NCBI RefSeq assembly: GCF_004361735.1
Contig: NZ_SNVV01000032.1
Coordinates: 1-46,850, forward strand
DNA: 46,850 nucleotides
Direction of reading: 5' to 3'
Source: Azoarcus indigens
GTDB lineage: Bacteria; Pseudomonadota; Gammaproteobacteria; Burkholderiales; Rhodocyclaceae
The notes below the pieces were generated by a model that worked only from the letters and a program-made list of their open reading frames with translations, was not told the origin of the DNA and did not search any database. The translations under genes were made by a program, and so were the position numbers. Positions 17,142 through 25,047 of this stretch are shown here, piece by piece (the first letter of the stretch is position 1; every line of letters starts with the position of its first letter).

Positions 17142-19697
17142 TCAGTGCTGGTAGCGCAGCGTCAGCATGGCGTTGAAGGGAGTGCCGTACCAGTTGCCGT
17201 CGGAGACAGTGCCGATGCGTTCGTAATACACCCGGTCGAACAGGTTGTTGAGGTTCAGCGCCAGCGTCCACTTCGGGTCCAGGCGGTACTGGACCATGGC
17301 GTTCACCACCGCGTAGCCGCCCTGCTTGAAATCGTAGGGCTGGGTGTTGCCGTTGAGGGTGATGGTGTCGCTGACCGAGGTGTCGCTCTGGATGTGGGCG
17401 CTGCCGCCCACCTTCCAGCGCCACAGCTCGCCCGGCAGGGTGTAGGCGGTGGACAGCTTCAGCAGGTGGCGAGGGGTGATGCTGCTGTAGTTGGTGCTGG
17501 CTTTCTCGTCGCGCGAGATGTTGTAGGTGTAGCCCACCGCAGCCTGCCAGCCGGGCATCAGTTCGCCGCCGATCTCCACGTCCACGCCGCGGCTGGTGAC
17601 CTTGCCTTGCGGCAGGTAGCAGCAGTTGCCGGCCCAGGCGTCGTAGTTGGAGGGGTAGCGGCTGTCCTGCAGGGCGGTGCCGCTGCGTTCGACCTTGAAC
17701 ACGCTGAAGGTCGCGTTGAGGCGGCCGCCGTAGAGTTCGCCCTTGACCCCGGCTTCGTAGCTCTTGCCTTCGATCGGGTCCAGTGAGCGGCTGCCGGGCG
17801 GAGGGCCGTAGAGCATCAGCGATTGCGGCTTGTAGATGCTGGCGTAGCTCAGGTAGGCGGACCAGTTGTCGGTGAAGTCGTAGATCACGCCACCGTAAGG
17901 GGTGATCTTGGTCTTCAGGCTGAAGGGCAGGTCGGAGCTGACGACCCACGGCGCCGCCGCATTGGCCTTGGAGGAGATGCGCTGGTCGAACTCGTAGCGG
18001 CTGGCGCGGGCGCCGGCGATCAGGTGCAGGCGGTCGGTGGGATGCAGGCGCAGCACCGCGTAGCCGCCTACCTGCTCCTGGCCCCAGGGGCCAAAGCGGG
18101 TGTGGCTGCGCTGGGAGACGTCGCGGTCTGGATTCCATTCGCCGCCGCCGTCCAGCACCTCCGCCGGATCGCTCCAGTGGCCCGGGAAGGTGGCGGACAC
18201 CCAGCGGCTCTTCACCCGTTGCCAGTCGGCCCCGACCAGCAGTTCGTGGCTGCGGCCGAAGAGGTCGAAGCTGCCGCTGAGGTTGATGTCGGCCAGGTCC
18301 TGGCGGTTCTCGTATTCGTAGTGGCCGCCGGCCCAGACGCCCTGGTGGGTGACGGGATCCACCGGGCCGCCGACGAAGGCGGTGTCGGCTTCGGTCTCGG
18401 TTTCGCTGTGGGTAAGGTTGAACTTGAGCGCCCAGCCGCTGGAGAAGGTGTGGGCGAGCTGGGCGAAGAGCTCGGTTTCATCGCTGTCCTTGTAGGCCCA
18501 GGACTGGGTCAGGCTGTCGCTGCGCTTGTAGCGGGGCGAGCTGCCGTCGGCGTACAGCGGCAGGCCGGAACCGCCGCCGGTTTCGTTGCGGCGCGTGTAG
18601 CTGCCGCCCAGGGTGAGCAGGGTGCGTTCGCCGAGGTCGGCCTCGAGAACGCCGTAGAGGGCGGGCTTCTCGGTGTTGCGGTGGTCGAGGTGGTCGTCGC
18701 GGTTCTCGTACAGCACCACCGCGCGGCCGCGGAGGCTTGCGGCCTCGTTGAGCGGGCCGCTGAGGTCGGCCATGGCGCGGTAGTTGTCCCAGCTGCCGGC
18801 GGAGAGTTCGACGATGGCCTGGCGCTCGGCCAGCGGTTTCTTGCGCGCCAGGTTGATGATGCCGCCGGGGTCGCCCATGCCGCCGAGCAGGCCGGAGGCG
18901 CCGCGCATGACTTCCACCCGGTCGTAGAAGGCCATGTCCTGCAGTGGGCCGTAGGTGTAGGCGCCCAGCGCCAGCGGCGCGCCACCGTCCACCTGCATGG
19001 AGGTGATCTGGAAGCCGCGGGAATAGAAGTTGTAGGTGTTGTCGTTCACGCGGTTGGCGGTGATGCCGGGCATCAGCTTGAGCGCATCGTTGATGTCCAC
19101 CAGCTTCTGGTCGTTGATCTGCTCGCGGGTGATGACGGAGACCGATTGCGGAATCTCGCGGAAAGCCATGTCTGTCTTGGACGCGATGCTGGTGACGCGG
19201 CTGGTGTAGGAGCCGCTGTCCTCGGTGGTGCCGTCGCCGGCACGGCGGGCTTTCACCCGTACTTCGGCCAGCGTGGTCGCCGGCCTGGCCGCGTTCGCTG
19301 CAGCTGGCGCACGGCGCAGGCTGTAGCCGCCGGCTTGGGCGACCGCTTCCAGGCCGGTGCCGGCGAGCAGCGTGGCGAGGCCGTCGGCGACGGTGTAGCC
19401 GCCCTGCAGGCCGGGGCTGGAGAGGCCGGCAACCAGCGCAGCGTCATAGGAGAGGTTGATGCCGGCGCTGCGGGCGTAGCGGTCCAGCGCGGCAGCCAGC
19501 GGGCCGGCGGCGATGGCGAAGTCCAGCGTGCGGGCGCTGCGTACTTCGACACCTTGCGCCAGGGTGGCGGCCGGCAGGGCGCCCAGGCCCAGGCACAGGG
19601 TGGCGCCGGCCAGGGCGCTGGCGAGTGCGCTGCGGCGGGGGAGTTTGCCGCAGTGGCGGGAAGGGCCAGGGCGGCTGGCCGGGCGGGAGATGTGCAT
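17142..19697 (-). CDS. TonB-dependent siderophore receptor with signalling (STN) domain (module E)
   Basis: An 851-residue receptor of the FpvA/FhuE-like class. It has an N-terminal signal region ending near AATLAQG, an STN domain (FAIAAGPLAAALDRYARSAG), a plug (REIPQSVSVITREQIND; YDRVEVMRGASGLLGGMGDPGG) and a barrel with NLFDRVYYERIG near the end. The GMGDPGGIINL plug motif is typical of pyoverdine/coprogen-type receptors. GAGGA precedes the ATG at 19697. Unusually the last residue is His (LRYQH) and not Phe/Trp, the residue usually needed for efficient BamA-mediated insertion. It is more distant from B and D than these are from each other. Loop cysteines occur as a CC pair (GNCCYLP). Confidence 0.93.
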   Translation of the reverse strand: MHISRPASRPGPSRHCGKLPRRSALASALAGATLCLGLGALPAATLAQGVEVRSARTLDFAIAAGPLAAALDRYARSAGINLSYDAALVAGLSSPGLQGGYTVADGLATLLAGTGLEAVAQAGGYSLRRAPAAANAARPATTLAEVRVKARRAGDGTTEDSGSYTSRVTSIASKTDMAFREIPQSVSVITREQINDQKLVDINDALKLMPGITANRVNDNTYNFYSRGFQITSMQVDGGAPLALGAYTYGPLQDMAFYDRVEVMRGASGLLGGMGDPGGIINLARKKPLAERQAIVELSAGSWDNYRAMADLSGPLNEAASLRGRAVVLYENRDDHLDHRNTEKPALYGVLEADLGERTLLTLGGSYTRRNETGGGSGLPLYADGSSPRYKRSDSLTQSWAYKDSDETELFAQLAHTFSSGWALKFNLTHSETETEADTAFVGGPVDPVTHQGVWAGGHYEYENRQDLADINLSGSFDLFGRSHELLVGADWQRVKSRWVSATFPGHWSDPAEVLDGGGEWNPDRDVSQRSHTRFGPWGQEQVGGYAVLRLHPTDRLHLIAGARASRYEFDQRISSKANAAAPWVVSSDLPFSLKTKITPYGGVIYDFTDNWSAYLSYASIYKPQSLMLYGPPPGSRSLDPIEGKSYEAGVKGELYGGRLNATFSVFKVERSGTALQDSRYPSNYDAWAGNCCYLPQGKVTSRGVDVEIGGELMPGWQAAVGYTYNISRDEKASTNYSSITPRHLLKLSTAYTLPGELWRWKVGGSAHIQSDTSVSDTITLNGNTQPYDFKQGGYAVVNAMVQYRLDPKWTLALNLNNLFDRVYYERIGTVSDGNWYGTPFNAMLTLRYQH

Positions 19698-19758
19698 GGC
19701 GTCCTCGAATCTGGGTCAGGAATGAGGCTCGCGGAGAGCCTTCTCCGGTCAAGCCGGA

Positions 19759-19800
19759 CGAGATGCGGAATCCCCTCATCAGGGCGGCAACTTTTTTGTC
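19759..19800 (-). promoter_or_regulatory. Candidate ECF-sigma promoter of receptor E
   Basis: The minus strand reads ACAAAAAAGTTGCCG and, about 25 bp later, ATTCCGCATCTCG, 62 bp before the receptor start. The TTCCGC plus (T/A)CTCG end and the A/T-run spacing recur at receptor B and in part at receptor D. Confidence 0.4.
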
Positions 19801-19904
19801 GCGGGTGAGGCGGTGGATAGGCGGGCGAGTGCTGGAGGCGGTGCTGGCAGTGGCTTTGGCTGCTGCTGCCGGCCGCCTGCGCCGGCCCGCGGGGCGGGCG
19901 CCGT

Positions 19905-20924
19905 TCAGGGCTGGCCGAGCGGCTCCACCCGGACCCAGAAGCGGCTGCGGTACTTGAGCTGCAGCGGCTGGGTGCGGGTGAGGAAGGCGAGGGTGGCGTC
20001 GGTGTCGTTCAGCTGGTAGATGCCGGACAGGCGCAGGTCGGCGACCCGCGGATCGCAGACCAGGAAGCCGGGGCGGTAGCGGCCCAGTTCGGCGAGCAGG
20101 TCGGCCAGGCGGATGTCGTGGCCGGCGATCACGCCGTCGGCCCAGGCGCCGGCCTCCATGCCATTCGCCACTGCCGGCAGGCTGGCGCCACGCAGGAACC
20201 AGCGGCTCTCGCCCGGCCGCAGCAGCGCGGCGGACGCCGCTTCCGGCTGTACCGATACCGCGCCTTCCTGCACGCTGACCCATCCACGCTCCGCCTCCAG
20301 GCGGACGACGAAGCGGGTGCCCAGCGCTTCCAGCGTGCCGTGAGGCGTGCGCACCAGGAAGGGCCGCTTGGCGCCGCGGGGGGTCAGCGCTTGAGTGTCC
20401 GCGCCGGTGGCGATACGGATTTCGCCGCGATGCAACTGGATCAGGCGGCTGTCGTCGGTCAGCGCGGTGCTCACCGCGGTGTCGGTGTTGAGGTCCAGCA
20501 CCGTGCCGTCGGCCAGTTCCAGCCGGCGGCGCTCGCCGAGGCCGGTGCTGGCGTCGGCCACCAGCCGCTGCCAGGGCGTGTGCTGGCGCACCATCCAGGC
20601 GGTGAACAGGCCGGCGCCGCCGAGGGAGAGCAGCTTCAGCGAGCTGCGCCGGTGGCTGCGCGTGCGGCTGTCGGCGGCGTTCAGGGTGTCCAGCGCGAGC
20701 TGCTGCGGCAGGCCGCTGAAATCCTTGCGCAGGCTGCGCAGCCGTTGCCATGCCAGCGCATGGCGCTGGTCGGCGGCCAGCCAGTGTTCCAGCCCGGCCT
20801 GCTGCGCCGGCGTCGGCGTGCCGTAGTCCAGCTTCACCGCCCAGGCGATGGCGGCGTCCACCACCTCGTCCGGCAGCGCTTCGGCGGTGGTGGCCTCCGC
20901 CCTTCCGGCCTTGGGCGGATTCAC
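19905..20924 (-). CDS. FecR-family anti-sigma / signal transducer (module E)
   Basis: A 339-residue FecR protein starting at a GTG that overlaps the sigma stop (GTGA), consistent with the coupling in the sister modules; the frame is open further upstream only as a shadow of the sigma gene. The N-terminal part has VDAAIAWAVKLDYG and DQRHALAWQRLRSLR. One membrane segment lies near residues 105-120 (LLSLGGAGLFTAWMV). The FecR domain has GLGERRRLELADGTVLDLNT and LEALGTRFVVRLE. The C-terminus ends YRSRFWVRVEPLGQP. It should couple receptor E to its sigma factor. Confidence 0.88.
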   Translation of the reverse strand: MNPPKAGRAEATTAEALPDEVVDAAIAWAVKLDYGTPTPAQQAGLEHWLAADQRHALAWQRLRSLRKDFSGLPQQLALDTLNAADSRTRSHRRSSLKLLSLGGAGLFTAWMVRQHTPWQRLVADASTGLGERRRLELADGTVLDLNTDTAVSTALTDDSRLIQLHRGEIRIATGADTQALTPRGAKRPFLVRTPHGTLEALGTRFVVRLEAERGWVSVQEGAVSVQPEAASAALLRPGESRWFLRGASLPAVANGMEAGAWADGVIAGHDIRLADLLAELGRYRPGFLVCDPRVADLRLSGIYQLNDTDATLAFLTRTQPLQLKYRSRFWVRVEPLGQP

Positions 20925-21427
20925 GCCGGGAAATGCAGCGCGTAGCAGTGGCGCAGCGCCTGGGCGACGTAGCGCTCGGCGGTGGCGAGGGAAACGCCCA
21001 GGCGCTCGGCGATGCGCGGGCAACTCAGGCCTTCCAGCTGCGCCCACAGGAAAGCTTGCCGCACCGCCGGCTTGAGGCCGTCCAGCATGCGGTCTATGGC
21101 GTGCAGGGTTTCCAGCAGGATGGCGCGTTCTTCCAGCGAAGGCAGTTGCGGCTCCGGCAGCGTGGCCAGGGTGTCCAGCCAGGCCTGCTCCAGCTCGCGC
21201 CGCCGCCAGTGGTCGATCAGCAGGCCGCGGGCGATGGTGCCGAGGTAGGCGCGCGGCTGTTCCAGCGCGTTCGCCGGCCGCCGTGCCAGTACCCGCAGGA
21301 AGGTGTCGTGGGCAAGGTCGGCGGCCTTGTCGGAGCAACCCAGCTTGCGCCTCAGCCAGCCATGCAGCCAGCCGTGATGGCTGCGGTAGAGCTCGGCGAC
21401 CGGGTCGGGCTGGACGGTAAGGCTCAA
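20921..21427 (-). CDS. ECF sigma factor, FecI-like (module E), TTG start
   Basis: A 168-residue ECF sigma factor. Region 2 has LYRSHHGWLHGWLRRKLG and AADLAHDTFLRVL; region 4 has LEGLSCPRIAERLGVSLATAERYV. The TTG at 21427 is chosen because GGAG sits 6 bases upstream and because the Fur-like box then falls 62 bp upstream, in line with the other modules (54-72 bp). The in-frame ATG at 21507 would place the Fur box inside the coding sequence. The extra N-terminal residues of the longer version have no counterpart in the paralogs. Confidence 0.85.
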   Translation of the reverse strand: MSLTVQPDPVAELYRSHHGWLHGWLRRKLGCSDKAADLAHDTFLRVLARRPANALEQPRAYLGTIARGLLIDHWRRRELEQAWLDTLATLPEPQLPSLEERAILLETLHAIDRMLDGLKPAVRQAFLWAQLEGLSCPRIAERLGVSLATAERYVAQALRHCYALHFPA

Positions 21428-21488
21428 GATTTGCTCCGGGGACAGGCTTGAAGGCCGGGCGGCGGAGGGCGCGGCCAACGAGAATATA

Positions 21489-21509
21489 TTGCGAATCGTT
21501 CTCATTATT
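21489..21509 (-). promoter_or_regulatory. Fur-box-like operator before module E sigma gene
   Basis: TTGCGAATCGTTCTCATTAT on the plus strand matches the Fur consensus (GCGAAT-CGTTCTCATT) and lies 62 bp before the chosen sigma start, between the divergent sigma and egtB genes. Confidence 0.7.
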
Positions 21510-21640
21510 TTATGTGGCGGCGGGGGCGTCAAGGCGCGGCGCGCGCCCGTCACCGCCTCGGGGCGGGACGCGGCCGGCGCCGATTGACGGCGGCACCGGT
21601 TGTTTGTTCTGCTAAGCCATCTGCTCGGCGAGGACCTGTC

Positions 21641-22933
21641 ATGAAGCGGCTGACTCAACAGACCCTGGGTGAAGAAGAGGAACTGTCGCGCGAGGAGTGG
21701 GCGGAGCGCTACCGCCGGGTGCGCGCGGCCAGCGGGGTGATCTGCGCGCCGCTGGCGGCGGAGGATTACGTGATCCAGGCGGCGGTGGAGGCCAGCCCGG
21801 CGAAGTGGCACCTGGCCCACGTCAGCTGGTTCTTCGAGACCTTCATCCTGTGCGAGTACATGCCGGGCTACGCGGTCTTCAACCCGGCCTTCCGCAGCCT
21901 GTTCAATTCCTACTACGAGCAGGTGGGCGAGCCTTTCTCCCGCGGTGCCCGCGGCACCCTGTCGCGGCCCACGGTGGAGGAGGTGTACCGCTACCGCGGC
22001 CATGTGGATGAATACCTGCTGGCACTGCTGGAGGAGCGCGCCGAGCTGCCGTGGCCGGAGATCCTGCAGCGGCTGGAAATCGGCCTCAACCACGAGCAGC
22101 AGCACCAGGAACTGCTGCTCACCGACATCAAGCGCAACTTCTACGCCAACCCGCTGCGGCCGGTGTACCGGGACGATCTGCCGCTGCCGCCGGTGCGCCG
22201 CCGGCCGGCCACCCAGTGGCAGGAGTTCGAGGGCGGCGTACGGCGCATCGGCCATGTCGGCGAGGGCTTCGCCTACGACAACGAGAGTCCGCGCCACAAC
22301 GTCTACCTGCAGCCCTTCCGCCTTGCCTCGCGGCCGGTGACCAATGGTGAATTCCTCGCCTTCATCGAGTCCGGCGGCTACCGCAATCCGGCGCTGTGGC
22401 TGTCCGATGGCTGGGCCCACCTCCAGCGCGAGGGCTGGAACGCGCCGCTGTACTGGGAGCGGCAGGACGGCGAGTGGTGGCTCTTCACGCTGGGCGGCAT
22501 GGCGCCGCTGAATCCGGACGAGCCGGTGTGCCATGTAAGCCACTACGAGGCCGCCGCCTACGCCGCCTGGGCCGGCTGCCGGCTGCCGACCGAGGCGGAA
22601 TGGGAGGTGGCGGCGGAGGACTGCACCCAGGAGGGCAACCTGCGCGAGACCGGCTACCTGCAGCCCATCGTCGCGCCGGCCGGCGAAGGCCTGCTGCAGC
22701 TCTACGGCGACGTCTGGGAGCACACCGGCTCCGCCTACCTGCCTTACCCCGGCTACCGCGCCGCCGAGGGCGCGCTGGGCGAGTACAACGGCAAGTTCAT
22801 GTGCAACCAGATGGTGCTGCGCGGCGGCTCCTGCGTGACACCGGCGGACCACATCCGCCCCAGCTACCGCAACTTCTTCTACCCGCAGGATCGCTGGCAG
22901 TTCCAGGGCTTCCGGCTGGCGGACGATCTCTGA
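21641..22933 (+). CDS. egtB: Ergothioneine biosynthesis sulfoxide synthase EgtB
   Basis: A 430-residue protein of normal EgtB length. An N-terminal DinB-like domain supplies the iron ligands: His57 in KWHLAHVSWFF and the HxxxHxE motif (NHEQQHQE, His151 and His155). It is followed by an FGE-sulfatase (formylglycine-enzyme-like) domain with LPTEAEWEVAAED, GDVWEHTGSAYLPYPGY and LRGGSCVTPADHIRPSYRNF. EgtB joins trimethylhistidine (hercynine) to a thiol through an oxygen-dependent C-S bond, making the sulfoxide precursor of ergothioneine. The usual partner egtD (histidine methyltransferase) is not adjacent: the next gene is a phospholipase. The WEWT motif common in FGE-type domains reads WEHT here. 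The start at 21641 gives a family-typical N-terminus. Confidence 0.88.
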   Translation: MKRLTQQTLGEEEELSREEWAERYRRVRAASGVICAPLAAEDYVIQAAVEASPAKWHLAHVSWFFETFILCEYMPGYAVFNPAFRSLFNSYYEQVGEPFSRGARGTLSRPTVEEVYRYRGHVDEYLLALLEERAELPWPEILQRLEIGLNHEQQHQELLLTDIKRNFYANPLRPVYRDDLPLPPVRRRPATQWQEFEGGVRRIGHVGEGFAYDNESPRHNVYLQPFRLASRPVTNGEFLAFIESGGYRNPALWLSDGWAHLQREGWNAPLYWERQDGEWWLFTLGGMAPLNPDEPVCHVSHYEAAAYAAWAGCRLPTEAEWEVAAEDCTQEGNLRETGYLQPIVAPAGEGLLQLYGDVWEHTGSAYLPYPGYRAAEGALGEYNGKFMCNQMVLRGGSCVTPADHIRPSYRNFFYPQDRWQFQGFRLADDL

Positions 22934-23008
22934 GCGGCCAGCCGCCGCGTGACCTGCCGCGGTGAAAGCCGCATGCTTGCGCCCAGTGCCCCGCCCAGGA
23001 GTCCGACC

Positions 23009-24058
23009 ATGCTGTTCCGCCCCCGTCCGTCCCATCTGGTGAGCCTCGCCCTGCAGGGCGGCGGCGCGCACGGCGCCTTCACCTGGGGCGTGCTGGACGC
23101 GCTGCTGGAAGACGGCCGGCTGCAGTTCGACGGCATCAGCGGCACCAGCGCCGGCGCCATGAACGCGGTGGTGATGGCCCACGGCCTGCTGCAGGGCGGG
23201 CGCGACGGCGCGCGCGAGGCGCTGGCGCGCTTCTGGCGGGCGGTGGGTAGCGCCACCTCCTTCCGCATGCCGGTGGAACTGCCCTTCGAACTCCCTTTCG
23301 AGTCCCTCCCCACGCCGCCGGAAAACTCCGCCCTGGGCATGCGCATGATGCTGCAGTGGGCGCGCCACTTCTCGCCGGCGCAGATGAACCCCTTCGACGT
23401 CGACCCGCTGCGCGACATCGTCGCCGGGCAGGTGGATTTCGAGCGCCTGCGCGCCGCCAGCCCGGTGAAGCTCTTCATCGCCGCCACCCACGCCAACACC
23501 GGCAAGCTGCGGCTGTTCCAGGCGCCGGAGCTGAGCGTGCATGCGCTGCTCGCCTCCGCCTGCCTGCCGATGCTGCACAAGGCGGTGGAGATTGACGGCG
23601 AGCCCTACTGGGACGGCGCCTATTCCGCCAATCCGGCGGTGTTCCCGCTGTTCTACGACTGCGAGGCGCGCGACATCCTGCTGGTGCTGTTGAGCCCGCT
23701 GGTGCATGGCGAAACGCCGCGCAGTGCCGAGGAAATCCGCGCCCGCTCGCTGGACCTCGCCTTCAATTCCACCTTCCTGCGCGAGATGCGCATGTTCGCC
23801 CATGCCACCGAATTCGTCGGCCGCTCGCTGCTGCCCACCGGCCGCTTCGAGCGCCGGCTGCAGCAGACGCGCTTTCACCTCGTCGAAGCGGAGGAATTGC
23901 TCAGCAGCCTGAGCGCCGAAAGCCGCCTCACCGCCAAGCTCTCCTTCCTCGAAATGCTGCGCGACCAGGGGCGGGAGCGGGCCAAGGCCTGGCTGGCGGC
24001 GCACTTCTCGCTGATCGGCAGGCGCTCCTCGGTGGATCTGGCGCGGATGTTCTACTGA
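23009..24058 (+). CDS. Patatin-like phospholipase family protein
   Basis: A 349-residue serine acyl hydrolase of the patatin/RssA class. The oxyanion-hole loop GGGAHG is at residues 17-22, the nucleophile elbow GTSAG at 45-49 (Ser47), and the catalytic Asp in WDGAYSANPA near residue 200. No signal peptide or membrane segment is seen, so it is probably cytoplasmic or peripherally membrane-bound. AGGAG precedes the ATG at 23009 at good spacing. It follows egtB by 75 bp on the same strand and may share its transcript. It ends 1 bp before the convergent LysR gene. The lipid substrate cannot be inferred. Confidence 0.9.
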   Translation: MLFRPRPSHLVSLALQGGGAHGAFTWGVLDALLEDGRLQFDGISGTSAGAMNAVVMAHGLLQGGRDGAREALARFWRAVGSATSFRMPVELPFELPFESLPTPPENSALGMRMMLQWARHFSPAQMNPFDVDPLRDIVAGQVDFERLRAASPVKLFIAATHANTGKLRLFQAPELSVHALLASACLPMLHKAVEIDGEPYWDGAYSANPAVFPLFYDCEARDILLVLLSPLVHGETPRSAEEIRARSLDLAFNSTFLREMRMFAHATEFVGRSLLPTGRFERRLQQTRFHLVEAEELLSSLSAESRLTAKLSFLEMLRDQGRERAKAWLAAHFSLIGRRSSVDLARMFY

Positions 24059-24059
24059 G

Positions 24060-24950
24060 CTACTGGATGCTGGCGCCTTCGCCCAGCAGCGCCTCGAAGG
24101 CCAGCGCCGCGGTGCTCACCGGCCGCTGCGGCAGGCGCAGGCGATAGAGCTGCCGGCGGATGGGCGCCCGCTGCGCGGCCCCGTTCTCCAGCGCCAGCCG
24201 CCGCACCCGACCCAGCGCCAGCTGGTCCCGCGCGCAGATGCGCGGCACCAGGCCGACGCCGGCGCCGGCTGCCACCGCCTGCACCACCGCCTCGTTGCTG
24301 CCCACCTCCAGCAGCGCCGGCGAATCCAGGCCGATCTCCGCCAGCAGGCGCTCGGTGGCCGCCCGGCTGCCGGAGCCCGGCTCGCGCACGATCCAGCGCC
24401 TGGCGGCCAGCGGCGGCGCGGCCTCGCCCGGCGCCTCGCGCGGGCCGACCACGATCATCTCCTCCTGCCGCCACGGCCGGCATTCCACCGGCGCCTCGCC
24501 CGGCTCGCCCTCCACCAGCGCCACGTCCACCGCGCAGTCCAGCAGCAGTTCCACCACCTGCTGCGTATTGGCGGCGCGCACCTGCAGCGATACCCCGGGG
24601 TGGCGATCGCCGAAGGCGACCAGGTAGGGTGGCAGCCAGTAGCTGGCGATGGTGGTGCTGGCGCCTATCACCAGCCGGCCGCGCGCCAGCCCGGCATAGG
24701 CGCGCACCGCCTCGTCCGCCTCCCGCTCCAGCGCGAAGATGCTGCGGCCATAGCCGTACAGCGCCTGGCCGGCCTCGCTGGGGCGGAAGCCGCGGCCCTG
24801 GCGGTCCAGCAGCACGTTGTCGAGCTGGGATTCCAACTCCCGCACCGCCTTGGAGGCCGCCGGCTGGCTGATGCCCAAGGCCTCCGCCGCCCGCGAAAAA
24901 CTGCCGGCCTCGACCACCGCGACGTAGATGCGCAACAGGTGCAGATTCAT
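24060..24950 (-). CDS. LysR-family regulator, YeiE/CysB-like, divergent from yeiH
   Basis: A 296-residue LysR-type transcription factor. The N-terminal winged helix carries VVEAGSFSRAAEALGISQPA and ASKAVRELESQL; the C-terminal domain is a periplasmic-binding-protein-like effector sensor with IGASTTIASYWLPPYL and VREPGSGSRAATERLL. It is divergent from a YeiH-type transporter gene with 97 bp between starts, the classical LysR arrangement (compare yeiE-yeiH), so it probably controls that gene and itself. A near-palindrome overlaps its start codon. The effector may be sulfite or another sulfur species, by analogy with YeiE. Confidence 0.85.
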   Translation of the reverse strand: MNLHLLRIYVAVVEAGSFSRAAEALGISQPAASKAVRELESQLDNVLLDRQGRGFRPSEAGQALYGYGRSIFALEREADEAVRAYAGLARGRLVIGASTTIASYWLPPYLVAFGDRHPGVSLQVRAANTQQVVELLLDCAVDVALVEGEPGEAPVECRPWRQEEMIVVGPREAPGEAAPPLAARRWIVREPGSGSRAATERLLAEIGLDSPALLEVGSNEAVVQAVAAGAGVGLVPRICARDQLALGRVRRLALENGAAQRAPIRRQLYRLRLPQRPVSTAALAFEALLGEGASIQ

Positions 24951-24970
24951 TCATAACCTCAGGTAATGAA
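24950..24970. promoter_or_regulatory. Putative LysR operator between lysR and yeiH
   Basis: TTCATAACC and GGTAATGAA flank TCA to form an 8-of-9 palindrome abutting the LysR start codon. Position and symmetry suit autoregulation and control of the divergent yeiH gene. Confidence 0.5.
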
Positions 24971-25047
24971 GCTGTAACTTCCATGAACTGTACGAATGAT
25001 AGGGCGCGCTCTAAGCTTTTTCTCAATTTCGTATATCGATAGAAGAA

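Noticed and set aside
21428-24004. Extension of sigma E far upstream to a ~1000-residue protein
   Set aside because: The extra part is a shadow of egtB and the patatin gene on the opposite strand and would read through the Fur box.
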